Assembly: GCF_000003195.3 (NCBI RefSeq)
Contig: NC_012873.2
Coordinates: 50,563,166 to 50,627,165 of the forward strand
Source: Sorghum bicolor
Lineage: Eukaryota > Streptophyta > Magnoliopsida > Poales > Poaceae
DNA: 64,000 nt
Direction of reading: 5' to 3'
This document shows, piece after piece, positions 47,201 through 57,765 of the stretch (its first letter is position 1; each line of letters starts with the position of its first letter). The notes beneath the pieces are model-generated. The model saw only the letters and a list, made by a program, of their open reading frames with translations. It ran no database searches and was not told the DNA's origin. Both the position numbers and the translations under genes were made by a program.

Positions 47201-47629
47201 CCTTTGTTTTGGTGCCAATGGGTGAAGATGACCGGAGGTGGGGTAACCGTCGACAAGGAGTATGGGATGACAACCGTGGACCTTAACAATAGTGGGTTCA
47301 AAGACGAACCATTCTTCCTTGCTGCAGACGTGAGCCAGGTGTTCTATGTCAAAGATATGTCTACGAAACCAAAGAGAGGAAAAAATGATGACCACTCAAT
47401 CATCAATGAGCCAAAGCGCCACATTGTCCTTTCTGGGAAAAGAAACATTGTCGGAATTGAGGACAAGTCAGACATGTCAGGCGATTACGAAAGGGATGAT
47501 CGAATTCCGCCCTTCATAGTCAACAAAGACCCAAGCATTCTGTTAAACAATGAGGATACTCCATGGTTACGGCAGGATCATAACAAAGGGTCATACGTCA
47601 AGAAGAAGTTCACTATTGTGTCGGCTTAA
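44254..47629 (+). pseudogene. TNP2-type CACTA transposase with DUF4218 and DUF4216, broken
   Basis: The ATG at 44254 (right after an AATGCAG acceptor-like string) starts the transposase-associated domain (N-W-M-Y, E-F-x-N-G-V). An in-frame TGA at 44365 interrupts it just before CPCAVCKN. An acidic Glu/Asp linker (44500-44640) leads to a frameshift at an A-run near 44757. The TNP2 catalytic region follows (C-P-N-D-C-I-L-Y-R-G, D-A-C-P-V-C near 44980-45015; D-G-M-N-P-F near 45306; G-N-D-I-D-V-Y-L-R-P-L near 45450; H-C-Y near 45650). DUF4218 lies at about 46490-46700 (R-F-P-F-E-R-F-M) and DUF4216 at about 47040-47360 (Y-Y-G-R-I-E-D-I-W-E-L). Further stops occur near 45125, 45283, 46088 and 46430. 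The last part (46466-47629) is open for 387 codons. A full-length enzyme would cut and paste the element; this copy cannot be translated through. Confidence 0.9.
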
Positions 47630-47714
47630 CATAAAGTCATGTTTAATAGTATGTGTTGTAAAATGTACGAATTATGAGAATTGTATGAAACTATATTTGA
47701 GAATTGTGAATTTT

Positions 47715-49143
47715 GATGAGTGTATCAAACTTTGTATTCATGACTTTTCCATTTGGGACAATCTAGAGTTCGGTCAAAGGGTGTTTTTGTAAAAACCAAT
47801 GCTTTGACTTTGGTCGAACTTGATCAAATGGCCCATTTGATGACTTCAAATGAAAAACTTTTGAATACAAAGTTGTTAGAGAGCATTAAGATCTACATTT
47901 GATATATTGACCATTTTTCCATTTGGATAAATTTGAGCCAATCCTAAGCACATTTGTTCAAAATCCAAGACGGGTTTTGGTCAAACTTGGTCAAATAACA
48001 AACTAAATTACTTCAAATGAAAAAATTATGAATACCAAGTTGTTAGATATCATCAAGATCTAAACTTTTTATATACACAATTTTTCCATTTGAGAAAGTT
48101 TAAGTTAACAATACCCACCAAATCTTAAATCTCACACAAACTGTATAAAACTATATGTGTCAATTGTGGATTTTCAACTACACCTTCCCAAAACTTTGTC
48201 AAATGCAAAAGTGGTCTATATATTAAATGTAGATTTTGATGAGTGCAACAATATTGGTTTTCATGACTTTTCCATTCGAGACCATCTAGGGTTCCGAAAC
48301 CGCTGCGTGGCTATGAATTCTCTGAAAATTCAAAATTCAATGGTTCAAACTTTTCCAAATGAAAAGTTGACCATTAGACAAAATGTATAACTTGATAAGT
48401 GTATCAAACTTTGTATTCATGACTTTTTCATTTGGGACCATCTAGGGTTCGGTCAAAGGGTGTTTTTGTAAAAACTAATGCTTTGACTTTGGTCAAACTT
48501 GATCAAATGGTCCATTTGATGACTTCAAATGAAAAAAATTTGAATACAAAGTTGTTAGAGATCATCAAGATCTACATTTGATATATTGACCATTTTTCCA
48601 TTTGGATAAATTTGAGCCAATCCTAAGCACATTTGTTCAAAATCCAAGACGGGTTTTGGTCAAACTTGGTCAAATGACAAACTAAATTACTTCAAATGAA
48701 AAAATTTTGAATACCAAGTTGTTAGATATCATCAAGATCTAAACTTTTTATATACACAATTTTTCCATTTGAGAAAGTTTAAGTTAATAATACCCACCAA
48801 ATCTTAAATCTCACACAAACAGTATGAAACTATGTGTCAATTGTGGATTTTCAACTACACCTTCCCAAAACTTTGTCAAATGCAAAAATGGTCAATATAT
48901 TAAATGTAGATTTTGATGAGTGTAACAATATTGGTGTTTATGACTTTTTCATTCGAGACCATCTAGGGTTCCGAAACCGCTGTGTGGCTATGAATTCTCT
49001 GAAAATTCAAAATTCAATGGTTCAAACTTTTCCAAATAAAAAGTTGACCATTAGACAAAATATAGAACTTAATGAGTGTATCAAACTTTGTATTCATGAC
49101 GTTTTCATTTGGGACCATCTAGGGTTCGGTCAAAGGGTGTGTT
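47715..49143. repeat. ~678-bp tandem repeat, two full copies and a partial third
   Basis: The phrase GAGTGTATCAAACTTTGTAT (or AAGTGTATC...) with CATGAC[TG]TTTTCATTTGGGA recurs at about 47717, 48394 and 49073, giving periods of 677 and 679 bp. Copies differ by scattered substitutions. The unit contains further internal echoes (TTTGGTCAAACTTG, TTTTCCATTTG). It follows the transposase directly and is non-coding. Confidence 0.88.
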
Positions 49144-49544
49144 CATCAAGATATATATTTTTATATGATAAATAGATTTTTTATTTGATGAAAACTATAC
49201 TCAACTAGCATTCCTAGTAATAAATAACAAAAATAAAAAGTTTTACGTCAATATGATGTGAAAATAAATTTCCAATTGATTGGATATAGTTTTTGTAAAT
49301 TTATTGGAATAATATATTTTTACATTAACAAAATACTAAACATTTCTTACAAAATCATTGCAAATTATAAAAAATACAATAAGATATTTAAGTTTAAAAT
49401 TTTTCATGTGTACATTAAAAAAATTACAATATATGTCACTGTTTAAAAAATATTCTACAAAATATTTAATTTACTATACAATTTATAATATAAACTGTAT
49501 ATATAAACAATTGAAAAACCCTAAACTAAAAAACAGGGCCTAGC
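49144..49544. other. AT-rich spacer inside the large CACTA element
   Basis: Very AT-rich with no recognisable gene; it separates the tandem repeats from the internal subterminal-type block. Confidence 0.5.
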
Positions 49545-49790
49545 ACCGGCCCATAGTGGGAACCAGTGCTAAAGGGTCTTGAAAATTTCAGGAGCCCGCC
49601 CTAGCGCGCGCAGGACCCTTTAGCACCGGTCCGTGGCTGGCACCGGTGCTAAAGGGTCCCTTTAGCACCGGCAGGTAACACGAGCCGGTGCTAAAGGGTC
49701 ACCCTTTAACACCGGCGCGTGTTACCAGCCGGTGTTAAAGACCCTTTAGCGCCGGTTCCAGCCACGGACCGGTGCTAAAGGGTCCGCCCC
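49545..49790. repeat. Internal copy of the subterminal repeat array
   Basis: GACCCTTTAGCACCGG and ACCGGTGCTAAAGGGTC units alternate as in the terminal arrays, including the full motif CCTTTAGCACCGGT. The block ends right at the TATATAAG box of the second gene. No CACTA terminus is visible at its left side. Confidence 0.88.
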
Positions 49791-49798
49791 TATATAAG
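49791..49798 (+). promoter_or_regulatory. TATA box of the second CACTA gene
   Basis: TATATAAG follows GGTCCGCCCC and precedes a CT- and GC-rich leader (49810-50080). The layout repeats that of the left end of the element (subterminal array, TATA, CT-rich leader). The coding start is about 1.3 kb further on, so a long 5' UTR or an intron is implied. Confidence 0.6.
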
Positions 49799-50099
49799 TG
49801 AGCAGTTGCCCTAGATCCGCAGTTCCTTCGTCTTCGTCTACGTCTCCAGCGCCGCCGCGTTCATCTTCGCCACTGTCGTCGTTTCCACTCCCTCGCCGCC
49901 GCGACCGTCTCCACCAGCGCCGCCGCGACCCTCCACCAGCACCGCCGCGGCCCTCCTCCAACGCCGCCGCCGCGGCCATCCACCAGCGCAGCGGGCCACC
50001 AGCGCGCGCGGGCCACATCTTCTACGTCGATCGAGAACTCCGGCCGTCTCCTCGCTCCTATGTACCAGATCAATCGAACTTCAGCTAAATGATCTGCAA

Positions 50100-51095
50100 A
50101 ATGAATGAATTGTTATGATATATATATATATATATATAATAAATGTATATATATATGTATATATATATAATAAATATATATATTTGTATATATATGTACA
50201 TATATACATTTGTATATATTGTGTTTTGAATTGTTATGATATATATGTACATATATACATTTGTATTATTTTTAGTATATTTTTCTAGTATATTAGTAAT
50301 TCTAGTGTTTTGTATATATTATTGTTTGTACTATTATTCTAGTATTATTTTTAGTATATTATTCTAGTATATTAGTAATTCTAGTGTTTTGTATATTTTA
50401 GGGTTTGTACTATTATTCTATTATTTTTAGTATATTATTCTAGTATATTAGTAATTATAGTGTTTTGTATATTTTATTGTTTGTACTATAATTCTATTAT
50501 TTTTAGTATATTATTAATTCTAGTGTTTTGTATATATATTATTGTTTGTACTATTATTCTAGTATTGTTTTTAGTATATTATTCTAGTATATTAGTAATT
50601 CTAGTGTTTTGTATATTTTATTGTTTGTACTATTATTCTATTATTTTTAGTATATTATTCTAGTATATTATTAATTCTAGTGTTTTGTATATATATTATT
50701 GTTTGTACTATTATTCTAGTATTATTTTTAGTATATTATTCTAGTATATTAGTAATTCTAGTGTTTTGTATATATTATTGTTTGTACTATTATTCTAGTA
50801 TTATTTTTAGTATATTTTTCTAGTATATTAGTAATTCTAGTGTTTTGTATATATTATTGTTTGTACTATTATTCTAGTATTATTTTTAGTATATTTTTCT
50901 AGTATATTATTAATTCTAGTGTTTTGTATATATTATTGTTGGTACTATTATTCTATTATTATTTTTAGTATATTATAAATTCTAGTGTTTTAGTATATTA
51001 TGAATTCTAGTGTTATTGTTAGTATTATTGTTTTAGTATATTATTCTAGTGTATTTCTTATCTTATATAGAATATATATATATATATATATATAT
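50100..51095. repeat. AT microsatellites and an ~80-bp AT-rich minisatellite
   Basis: TA-type tracts fill 50117-50270 and 51068-51093. Between them the phrase TAATTCTAGTGTTTTGTATA recurs about ten times from 50296 to 51010 with spacing mostly near 80 bp, each followed by TATTGTTTGTACTATTATTC. It probably lies in the leader or first intron of the following gene. Confidence 0.85.
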
Positions 51096-51097
51096 GT

Positions 51098-54000
51098 ATG
51101 GTTGCAGACATAGAAATGGCTGACCTTGCTCATGATGATCCTGATTATATGGAAGATGCCATTCAACATATGATCGACGACGGTAGTCAGTACTTTATTG
51201 ATTACAACGAGATCATGGAAGGCAATTCGACTGAACAACAAGAGGGCAATGCCCCTGAGCAACAAGAGGGCAATGCGCCTGAGCAACAACTTGTCGTGCA
51301 ACAAGAAGGAAATACTGACGAGGTATGTAAATGTAAACATATATAATGCATCTGTTACATTAGGTTTTAGACTTACTTGGTTATTAATTTAGTATTTTTG
51401 TTTCTATATCTACGTGTAGCCTTCTGGATCGACCTCTACGGGGAGAAGCGTACCTCCACGAGGGCCAAAGAAGCCGTTGGAGGGCCGCTATGTAATCTCT
51501 GAGTTTGAGATAGCTACAGGCAGACCACTTGGTGAACATGCAAATAAATATCTTAGTCACTGTAGATATCTTGTGAGAGATCAAATACCGATTAGTGCTC
51601 GAGAATGGAGAGAGAAGCGAGGTGCTCCTGAGATCAATTTTGTCTCTGATCGTGACAAGGAGTTAGTTTGGAAAGCCGTCACAGACGTTTTCACCTTCGA
51701 CACCAACGATGAAGAGTTGAAGGTGCGAATTTATGACTGGACTATGAAGAAGATGGCAGTACTGTTCCAGAATTGGAAGAAGACTTTGTACAATAAATTT
51801 GTCAAGAAAAACGAGACTCTAAATTTCAACCTCAAGCAATTTGTAAAACTGAGGGCCTTCTGGGATGACTTCGTGCAGTACAAAACATCAGAAGAGGGCG
51901 AGGAACGAGCCATTAGAAATAAAGAGAATGCAAGTAAAAAAGTTTGCTCACAAAACTTGTAATTGTTTTCTTTGCAGGGACTCCTCCAACCTAAGTCCAG
52001 TTCTCTCCCCAGCGCATCATAGTGCTGCGGGCGGTAACAATGCTGGATCTCCTCCAATACCTGCGGCGGCCACACCGACCCCGCCACCGCCTCCACCACG
52101 GTCTCCACCTCCTCCACCGAGGTCTCCAACTCCTCCACCGCGTTCTCCAACATCGAAAAGATCGGCCCCACCACCTCCACCGCCGGCACCGCCCTCTCCA
52201 AAGAGTGCACGGTCGGTCCCCTCGCTTCCAAAGCGAGGTAGTCAGAAGCGGTCCGCCCAAGAACGACCGAAGTCATCGGTCCCACCTCCAAAGAAGGCTG
52301 CCTCAACAAAGAGAGCTAAGACACCAGAAAAATTACCTTACGAAAAGAGTGAAGAGGAGGTAATTGCTGCATCCAAAGCTGAGGTGAAACAATTTTTTGA
52401 TAAATTGAAGGAGGATAGAAAAAAACGGCTTAACCAGAAAAGTTGTACTTTTATGTAAAGCCATCGGAACTGAGGTAGAAGGTGGCGGACCGGCAAAAGA
52501 AGCAACGCGAAGCTCAGAAAAAGCCAGCACTTTCGGACTATGAGCGGTCTGTGGTCAAGTCTTCACAGCCTAAGAAGAGAGTAGGAAAGGGGGTCCCACA
52601 GCTCGGAGAAGTATCAAAACCGGTGCCCCCTTTGATTGTGCCAAATCAATACGGCTCAAATGAAGAATTGATGCCAAAGAAATCCTTAGCTTTGTCTGAG
52701 CTAGACTCGCTTGAGCGTTACTTTGGACAGAGCGGTTTAAATATGGAAGAAATTGCCGCCATTCTTGGATGCCAAATATTTGAAAAAGCCGAGGTAGTTG
52801 ATTATTGGAGGGTAAGATATGAACCGGGCAGAAGTCTATTCGACCCTCAGCGTTTACACGAGCTCGGCACATAAATGTTTGCAATAAACAAATGGTGCAT
52901 TGAGGCGTCTAAAAGGGGAGAGAATTGGATTTCTGTCCGTATTAGACAACATCACTACTTCCGTGGAGATGACCTCATATACGTGCAGTTCGAAGAATTG
53001 CACCAATTATGTCACCTCGACGCTCTCGACAAATCTCTTGTCAGCTGCTTCTGTCTGTAAGTATTTTTTTCTTTTTATTATACTTCTTTCTTCTTTAATT
53101 ACATGTATATAATCCTTACACACTTAGGATTTGTATGTATATATGCAGACACCAAATGAGAGAGCTCAGAATCAGGAATGACAATAGTATTGGGTTCGTT
53201 GACCCTTATATTGTTTTCAAAGCTCCGCAGGCAGTGTGGACAGCAGCTCATGAGACAAAAGTCTGCACCAATCTTATGAGGTTCTTTGTGAACCAAAAAG
53301 AAAAACAAAAAATACTCTTCCCCTTCAACTTCGAGTGAGTTATATAGTTATTAAGTGCATGCATATTTTATTTTATTAATTATTACTCGAGACAAGTTTT
53401 ATATAGTTATATATAGGCCTGACTATATATATGTGTAAACAGCTTTCACTGGATACTCATGGTCATTGAAATTTCCAAGAACCGGTTGACAATCTTTGAC
53501 TCAATGAGAAAACCACAAGAAAATTATCAACAAATGGTAAACATTATTCAAAGGTACGTAATGTCGATCTCAGCTAGAAGAATATCATAATATGACTATG
53601 TAATTATTAGTTCACGATCCACAATGGCTGTGTGTAGGGTTTGGGAAAGATTCATTGACCGTGAACATCTCAGTGGATGTAAAGCGCCGCTTAACATAAT
53701 ACATCCACAAGTAAGTTCTACTAGCTAGCAAACTTTCGCTAACTTTTAGCCTTCTTATTGTTGTGGTCGTGAATATTTTTTATATATATATATCGTACAG
53801 TGGTGTTTAAGACAAGAAAGAGGGAACAATCTATGTGCATACTACGTGTGCAAATTCATGATGGCACAAGTCAATCAAACACCCACAGAGACGCTTAGAG
53901 TACGTTACATGTCTCTTTTCATTATCTCCAGAATTATATTGAATAACTTAGATAACTAATACCTTTTTTATTTATTTCAAATTAAAGACGGAATGGTTGA

Positions 54001-54154
54001 GGGAAAAGGTCATACAAAAGACCGAATCAAAGCTATCCAAGAGACGATAGCAGGATTTCTCCGCGAGCAAGTTGTCAATCCAAACGGCGAGTTTCACTTC
54101 AACGGCAACGAAACTCTTATTCCAAACAACGATGATCATTTGTATCGTTTGTAG
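51098..54154 (+). pseudogene. En/Spm-type transposase domain joined to a Ulp1-like (C48) protease domain, interrupted
   Basis: Exon 1 (51098-51322) is acidic with three E-Q-Q-E-G-N-A-P-like repeats. Exon 2 from 51420 has the Transposase_24 (Ptta/En/Spm, PF03004) pattern: G-R-P-L-G, R-D-Q-I-P-I-S-A-R-E-W, V-S-D-R-D-K-E-L-V-W. A Pro-rich linker (about 52030-52230) and a Lys-rich helix follow. From 52500 onward a second block ends in a C48 peptidase fold spread over short exons: 53149-53334, 53443-53553, 53638-53710, 53801-53899 and 53988-54154. His-Trp (F-H-W-I-L, 53444), Asp (I-F-D-S) and Cys (N-N-L-C-A-Y-Y-V-C, near 53840) match the His-Asp-Cys triad, with Gln in R-Q-E-R-G before the Cys. Stops near 52456 and 52872 and a frameshift near 54020 break it. 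Ulp1 proteins cleave SUMO-like tags; the activity of transposon versions is unproven. Confidence 0.78.
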
Positions 54155-54434
54155 ACATTGGAAGAAAAAACTCTATGTATATATGTGTTACGAATTTTAT
54201 ATATATAAAGCTTTTTACATATCTATTTAATTTTTGATGTGACCTATTCATTTTATTATAGGCAAAGCTTAATTATTAAGCTAAGCCTATAATTTTCATT
54301 TATATATGCCTAATATGCGTGTAATATAAATATATTATTATATCAGCAAAAACATGTATTGGAAAACCTATTATTATTATATAAAAATAATAAACAGAAC
54401 CGAAGAAGAGAACCAAAAAAAACACTTTAACAAC

Positions 54435-54615
54435 ACCAACCGGTGTTAAAGGGTCCTGCAACGTGGCAGCCCTGACAGGTACCAACCGGTGTTAAAGGGG
54501 GGGCTTTAGCCCCGGTTCCCCGAACCGGGACTAAAGAGTGGGCCTTTAGTCCCGGAAGGGCAGCACCGGCTCGGGAACCGGGGCAACAGGCCCTTCCCGA
54601 CCGGTGCTAATGCCC
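54435..54615. repeat. Right subterminal repeat array of the large CACTA element
   Basis: ACCGGTGTTAAAGGG, TTTAGCCCCGGTTCC and CCCGACCGGTGCTAA motifs occur in both orientations. They are more diverged than those of the left array and partly of the GGGACTAAAG kind. Confidence 0.85.
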
Positions 54616-54633
54616 GATCTTGCTGCAGTGGTG

Positions 54634-54936
54634 CAAAGTTTTGAAAACATTCTTAGATGTTGATTACAATGTTTTGGAAAATTTCTAGAATTTTTAGATA
54701 TTTTCTCATTTTCTTAGAGCTAAATCTTATTTTAAGCTTCAAGGTAATTTTTTATGAGCTTTAAATATTTTACTTGGATTCTTCATACCCTAAACCTTGT
54801 CAAGTATTTATTACTTGCTTAACTTAGAAAGGACAAAATCACTTCAACCAAGCCACTGAGGTAAAATTTGAATGGTTTGGTTGTGGAAGTTTATATTATG
54901 GGGGTAAGCTGTCTGGTTTTAGAGTTTAAGAAAAAA
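54634..54936. repeat. Right arm of the long inverted (foldback) repeat
   Basis: Its reverse complement follows the left arm (42390-42740) block by block, beginning with CAAAGTTTTGAAAACATTC right after the GTG duplication. Together the arms formed one hairpin-type element before the CACTA insertion. Confidence 0.75.
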
Positions 54937-55176
54937 AATCAGACTATGACTGATAATTGAGGAGATAAAATGAACTTTTTTCCTATATAAATATAATGAG
55001 GCAGAGGCTGGAGGTGGAAATATAGGAGGCCCAGCGGCTTGGGTTGGGCTGAGCAGGCGCCAGCAGACAGCATTGGCCGTTGTCCGGCCAGGGCGCCACC
55101 ACCGTGGGCGTGCCTAGCGCCCGGACGTCGAGTCTGCTGCTCTATGCTGCTGGTACGCATGCGCGACTCCTACTAC
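54937..55176. other. Intergenic, no gene recognised
   Basis: Short mixed-composition stretch with a GC-rich patch at 55000-55140. It ends at the TAC duplication of the next MITE. Confidence 0.4.
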
Positions 55177-55419
55177 GGCTTTGTTTAGTTCACCCCGAAA
55201 TACAAAAAGTTTTCAAGATTTCCTGTCACATCGAATCTTGAGGCACATGCATGAAGCATTAAATATAGACAAAAACAAAAACTAATCGTACAGTTTGACT
55301 GTAAATCACGAGATGAATCTTTTGATCCTAATTAGTATATGATTGGACAATATTTACCACAAACAAACGAAAGTGCTACAGTTCCGAAAACTTTTCAGTT
55401 TTCGGAACTAAACAAGGCC
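55177..55419. mobile_element. GGCCTTGTTTAGTT-type MITE, flanked by TAC
   Basis: The left end GGCTTTGTTTAGTTC and the inverted right end GGCCTTGTTTAGTTCC match. TAC lies on both sides (55174-55176, 55420-55422). The interior has the family phrases TCACATCGAATCTT and GATTGGACAATATTTACC. It is related to 24158-24401 in the opposite orientation. Confidence 0.85.
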
Positions 55420-55846
55420 TACTTTACATGTTGCACGACTGCTACAGTGCTACTACTTTACATGTCGTACGCTTGCTGTATGCAATGCAACGCATGTCGC
55501 ATGCTGCTTGCTTGGCATGCTGCCAGTAGAACGAAGAGCCCCGCTAAGAGAAAGACCGGCGCCAAGTGCTAGACAGAAAAATATACTACATTAAAAAGAT
55601 AGAGAATTAGGATATTGTCAAACTGCTAAAGATGCTCTCATGTGCCATCGCTGTTTGCTCTGCCGCTATGCATGCTGCTACATCTGCGCGCAGCGGGCCG
55701 CCTCCTGCTACTACCCATGCTACTGCACGCTGGGCATGATCTTGGGCATCACCCGTGCCCGCTTCGCTTCCCACACACTACTCTCGCGGGACCGTCTTCG
55801 CTGGCTTCTTGCGCTTGCCAATAACAATACTTGCAACATATATTTA
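55420..55846. other. Intergenic, no gene recognised
   Basis: Cys- and Leu-rich short frames are present but none resembles a known protein. GCATGCTGC-type phrases recur (55500-55540, 55660-55740). It ends at a TTA duplication. Confidence 0.4.
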
Positions 55847-56437
55847 GGCTCCATAATTTGGTTGCGTGAGTTAAACTTTAACTCTTATTATATCGAATGT
55901 TTAGACACATATATAGTGTATTAAATATAGACTATTTAGAAACTAAAAACATAGATAGAGAGTAATTTGTGAGACGAATCTTTTAAGCCTAATTAGAGTA
56001 TCTCCAAGGGTTTTGCATTTGAGGTTTCCATTTGAGTAATTTGTCAAAAAACTCCAAAAAAAGTATCCAACGGTTTTGCATTTGGAGTTTGCAATTTAGG
56101 CAACTTAGCAAATGAGGGAGCAAACTTGGCAAAAATACCAAGCTGTGGACGACTTTGCAAACCCGATCGCACGAGTAAAGTCCCGCGCGAGGAAAGCGCG
56201 CGCACCTGGAGACCTACTATTTTTATCCTTTGCCAAGTCCAAATGTCAATTCCCTTGGAGATAACCTATTTTTATCGTTTGCATTTTGTTATGGGAGTTT
56301 GCAAATAGCAACAAATGCCAAGTCAATTTGCCAAAGCCTTTGAAGATGCTCTAGTCTATGATTAGACACTAATTGGCAAATAAAACAAAAATACTATAGT
56401 ACCTGTTAAACTTTAACACACCCAACCAAACGCCCCC
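55847..56437. mobile_element. Tourist-like MITE, TSD TTA, interrupted by a second MITE
   Basis: The left end GGCTCCATAATTTGGTTGCG and the inverted right end GGGGGCGTTTGGTTGGGTG both continue into a G-T-T-A-A-A-[CG]-T-T-T-A-A-C phrase. TTA flanks it (55844-55846 and 56438-56440). Removing the inner element restores the phrase CCTAATTAG|TCTATGATTAG. Confidence 0.8.
55996..56351. mobile_element. Tourist-like MITE nested in another MITE
   Basis: It starts GAGTATCTCCAAGGGTTTTG and ends with the inverted counterpart of GAGCATCTTCAAAGGCTTTG. TTA precedes and TA follows it, so the duplication is imperfect. Its interior TTTGCAA / TTTGCCAA phrases resemble the inner MITE at 26369-26664. Confidence 0.8.
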
Positions 56438-56734
56438 TTAGAGACAGATACTGATCCATCGGATGGTGCCATGGACACAAGGACGTCGCGCCCTTCGTCC
56501 CATGCCTCCTGTACCACACGGGATCAAGCCAGCCTTGCCTGCACGAACAGATCAAAGATCAGAACCGCCCATCCTCTCCTCCTCGGGCACGGAACCTGCC
56601 TGCCCCCAATGTGCTCGGAACCCATCGGGCCCCAACCTCGAACGCGCCCCTGCAAACAGAGTGGATCGAATAGAACGGGTTTCCCATCCGGCCCCCCAAC
56701 CTCGCCCGCCTCTAATGCACTCTCATTAGAAAAA
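56438..56734. other. Intergenic, GC-rich, no gene recognised
   Basis: Pro/Arg/Ser-rich reading frames in two phases with no family resemblance. It leads into the TGCAAC-type repeat region. Confidence 0.4.
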
Positions 56735-56976
56735 TGTTTGCAACATCAAACAAAGCGCAGCGAGATGAAATTCAGAACAACTCTATTGCAACATCGGAAC
56801 AAGAGTGACTGCAACAAAACAAAGCTAGCTACAATACGAGATGCAACATTAATAAAATACTAATGCAATAAAGAAAAATTACATGTTGCAATAGTAAACC
56901 AAAGCTACTGCAACAACAAAAACAAAGCGATGAGATGCAACATCAGAAAAAAGACTAATGCAATAAAGAAAAATTA
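56735..56976. repeat. TGCAACA-type degenerate repeat, left part
   Basis: Phrases such as ATGCAACATCA, ACTGCAACAACA and CTAATGCAATAAAGAAAAA recur irregularly. The same phrases continue at 63182-63620, so Copia-2 inserted into this repeat; the last five bases (AATTA) are the target duplication. Confidence 0.8.
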
Positions 56977-57765
56977 TGTTAAAAATTTAGACATTTTAAT
57001 GTTTGATTTAATCCAGAAAATTACGCATAAAATTGTGGTGGCATATATTTGCACGTGTGCAATTTTATCACTACTCAAATTAGAGATAAACATTGCAAAT
57101 ACTACTGCAACAACAACAGACATACTGAAAACGAAAAACAATCGTTTAAGATTGTACCCTGAGGAGGGACCGGTGCCGAAGGCACCAGCGGCTCCATTCG
57201 CACTAGTCGACATAGTGCGTTGCTCAAAGTAGCGGACTACAGTCGATGCAGGAAGATGTTCGGAGTGCAGTCCCGCGAACGTCCACTAGGAAGAAGACGA
57301 AGACGCTGTAGTCGATCTCGATTCGCCGGAGTGGAAGAAGACGATCTCGCCGGTGAGCCGTCGCGGAAGACGCTCCCAAAAACCTGATTGCCCGCACACC
57401 CGAGCAGGTCTCTCGATGCAAGGAGTCGGGTTCCGGAGGCCTGCTCTCCCGATCTCTGTGCGCGCAGAGGTTCGGGACGGAGATGGACAGAGAGCAACTC
57501 GATAGGAAGAGAACAAGACAAGACAAGCAAGCAAGCAAGCACGCACGGCACGGCTCGGCTCGGCGGCGGCGGCGTGCGCGTGTGGCACCCCTTTTCTCTC
57601 CCTCAACTTCTCCATAGGAGCTAACAAAGGCCACCTATTTAAGTTGAGTTAACACATGGTCAATCATCAATATGGTACTAAACCATTTTCATTATAGCAT
57701 TAATTATGGGCCCTTGAATTAATCATCAAATATAATTATGGGCTAAAAGCCCATTATATTCAACA
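56977..57765 (-). repeat. Copia-2 3' LTR (789 bp)
   Basis: It matches the other LTR except that about 150 bp around the promoter are missing (the segment corresponding to about 62750-62940), including the TATA box seen in the 5' LTR. Confidence 0.93.

Larger units (their letters stand above)
42808..54630 (+). mobile_element. Large CACTA element (11.8 kb), TSD GTG, autonomous-type but decayed
   Basis: It starts CACTACTACAGAATGAGGC and ends with the inverted terminus read as CACTGCAGCAAGATCGGGC; both then reach G-C-A-T-T-[AG]-G. GTG flanks both sides (42805-42807 and 54631-54633). Subterminal CCTTTAGCACCGGT motifs in both orientations fill 42880-43130 and, more diverged, 54435-54615. A third such block lies inside at 49545-49790. 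Gene order is GRF zinc-finger ORF, TNP2 transposase, 678-bp tandem repeats, internal repeat block and TATA box, AT minisatellite, then the En/Spm-type plus Ulp1-like gene, all on the + strand. Both large genes contain stop codons. Confidence 0.95.

Noticed and set aside
47715..49143. LTR pair flanking a retroelement
   Set aside because: The copies are adjacent with no internal region and no TG...CA ends; they are a tandem repeat.
50100..51095. CRISPR-like array
   Set aside because: The repeats are degenerate, AT-rich and adjacent, without unique spacers, in a plant nuclear genome; this is a minisatellite.
49545..54630. Separate CACTA element nested at its left end in the large one
   Set aside because: No CACTA terminus or TSD is visible near 49.5 kb, so I kept one element and listed the fusion idea as a finding.
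57224..57634. Open frames in the Copia-2 LTR (57.2-57.6 and 62.4-63.0 kb) as genes
   Set aside because: They are repeated in both LTRs and are explained as LTR leader sequence, with no domain.
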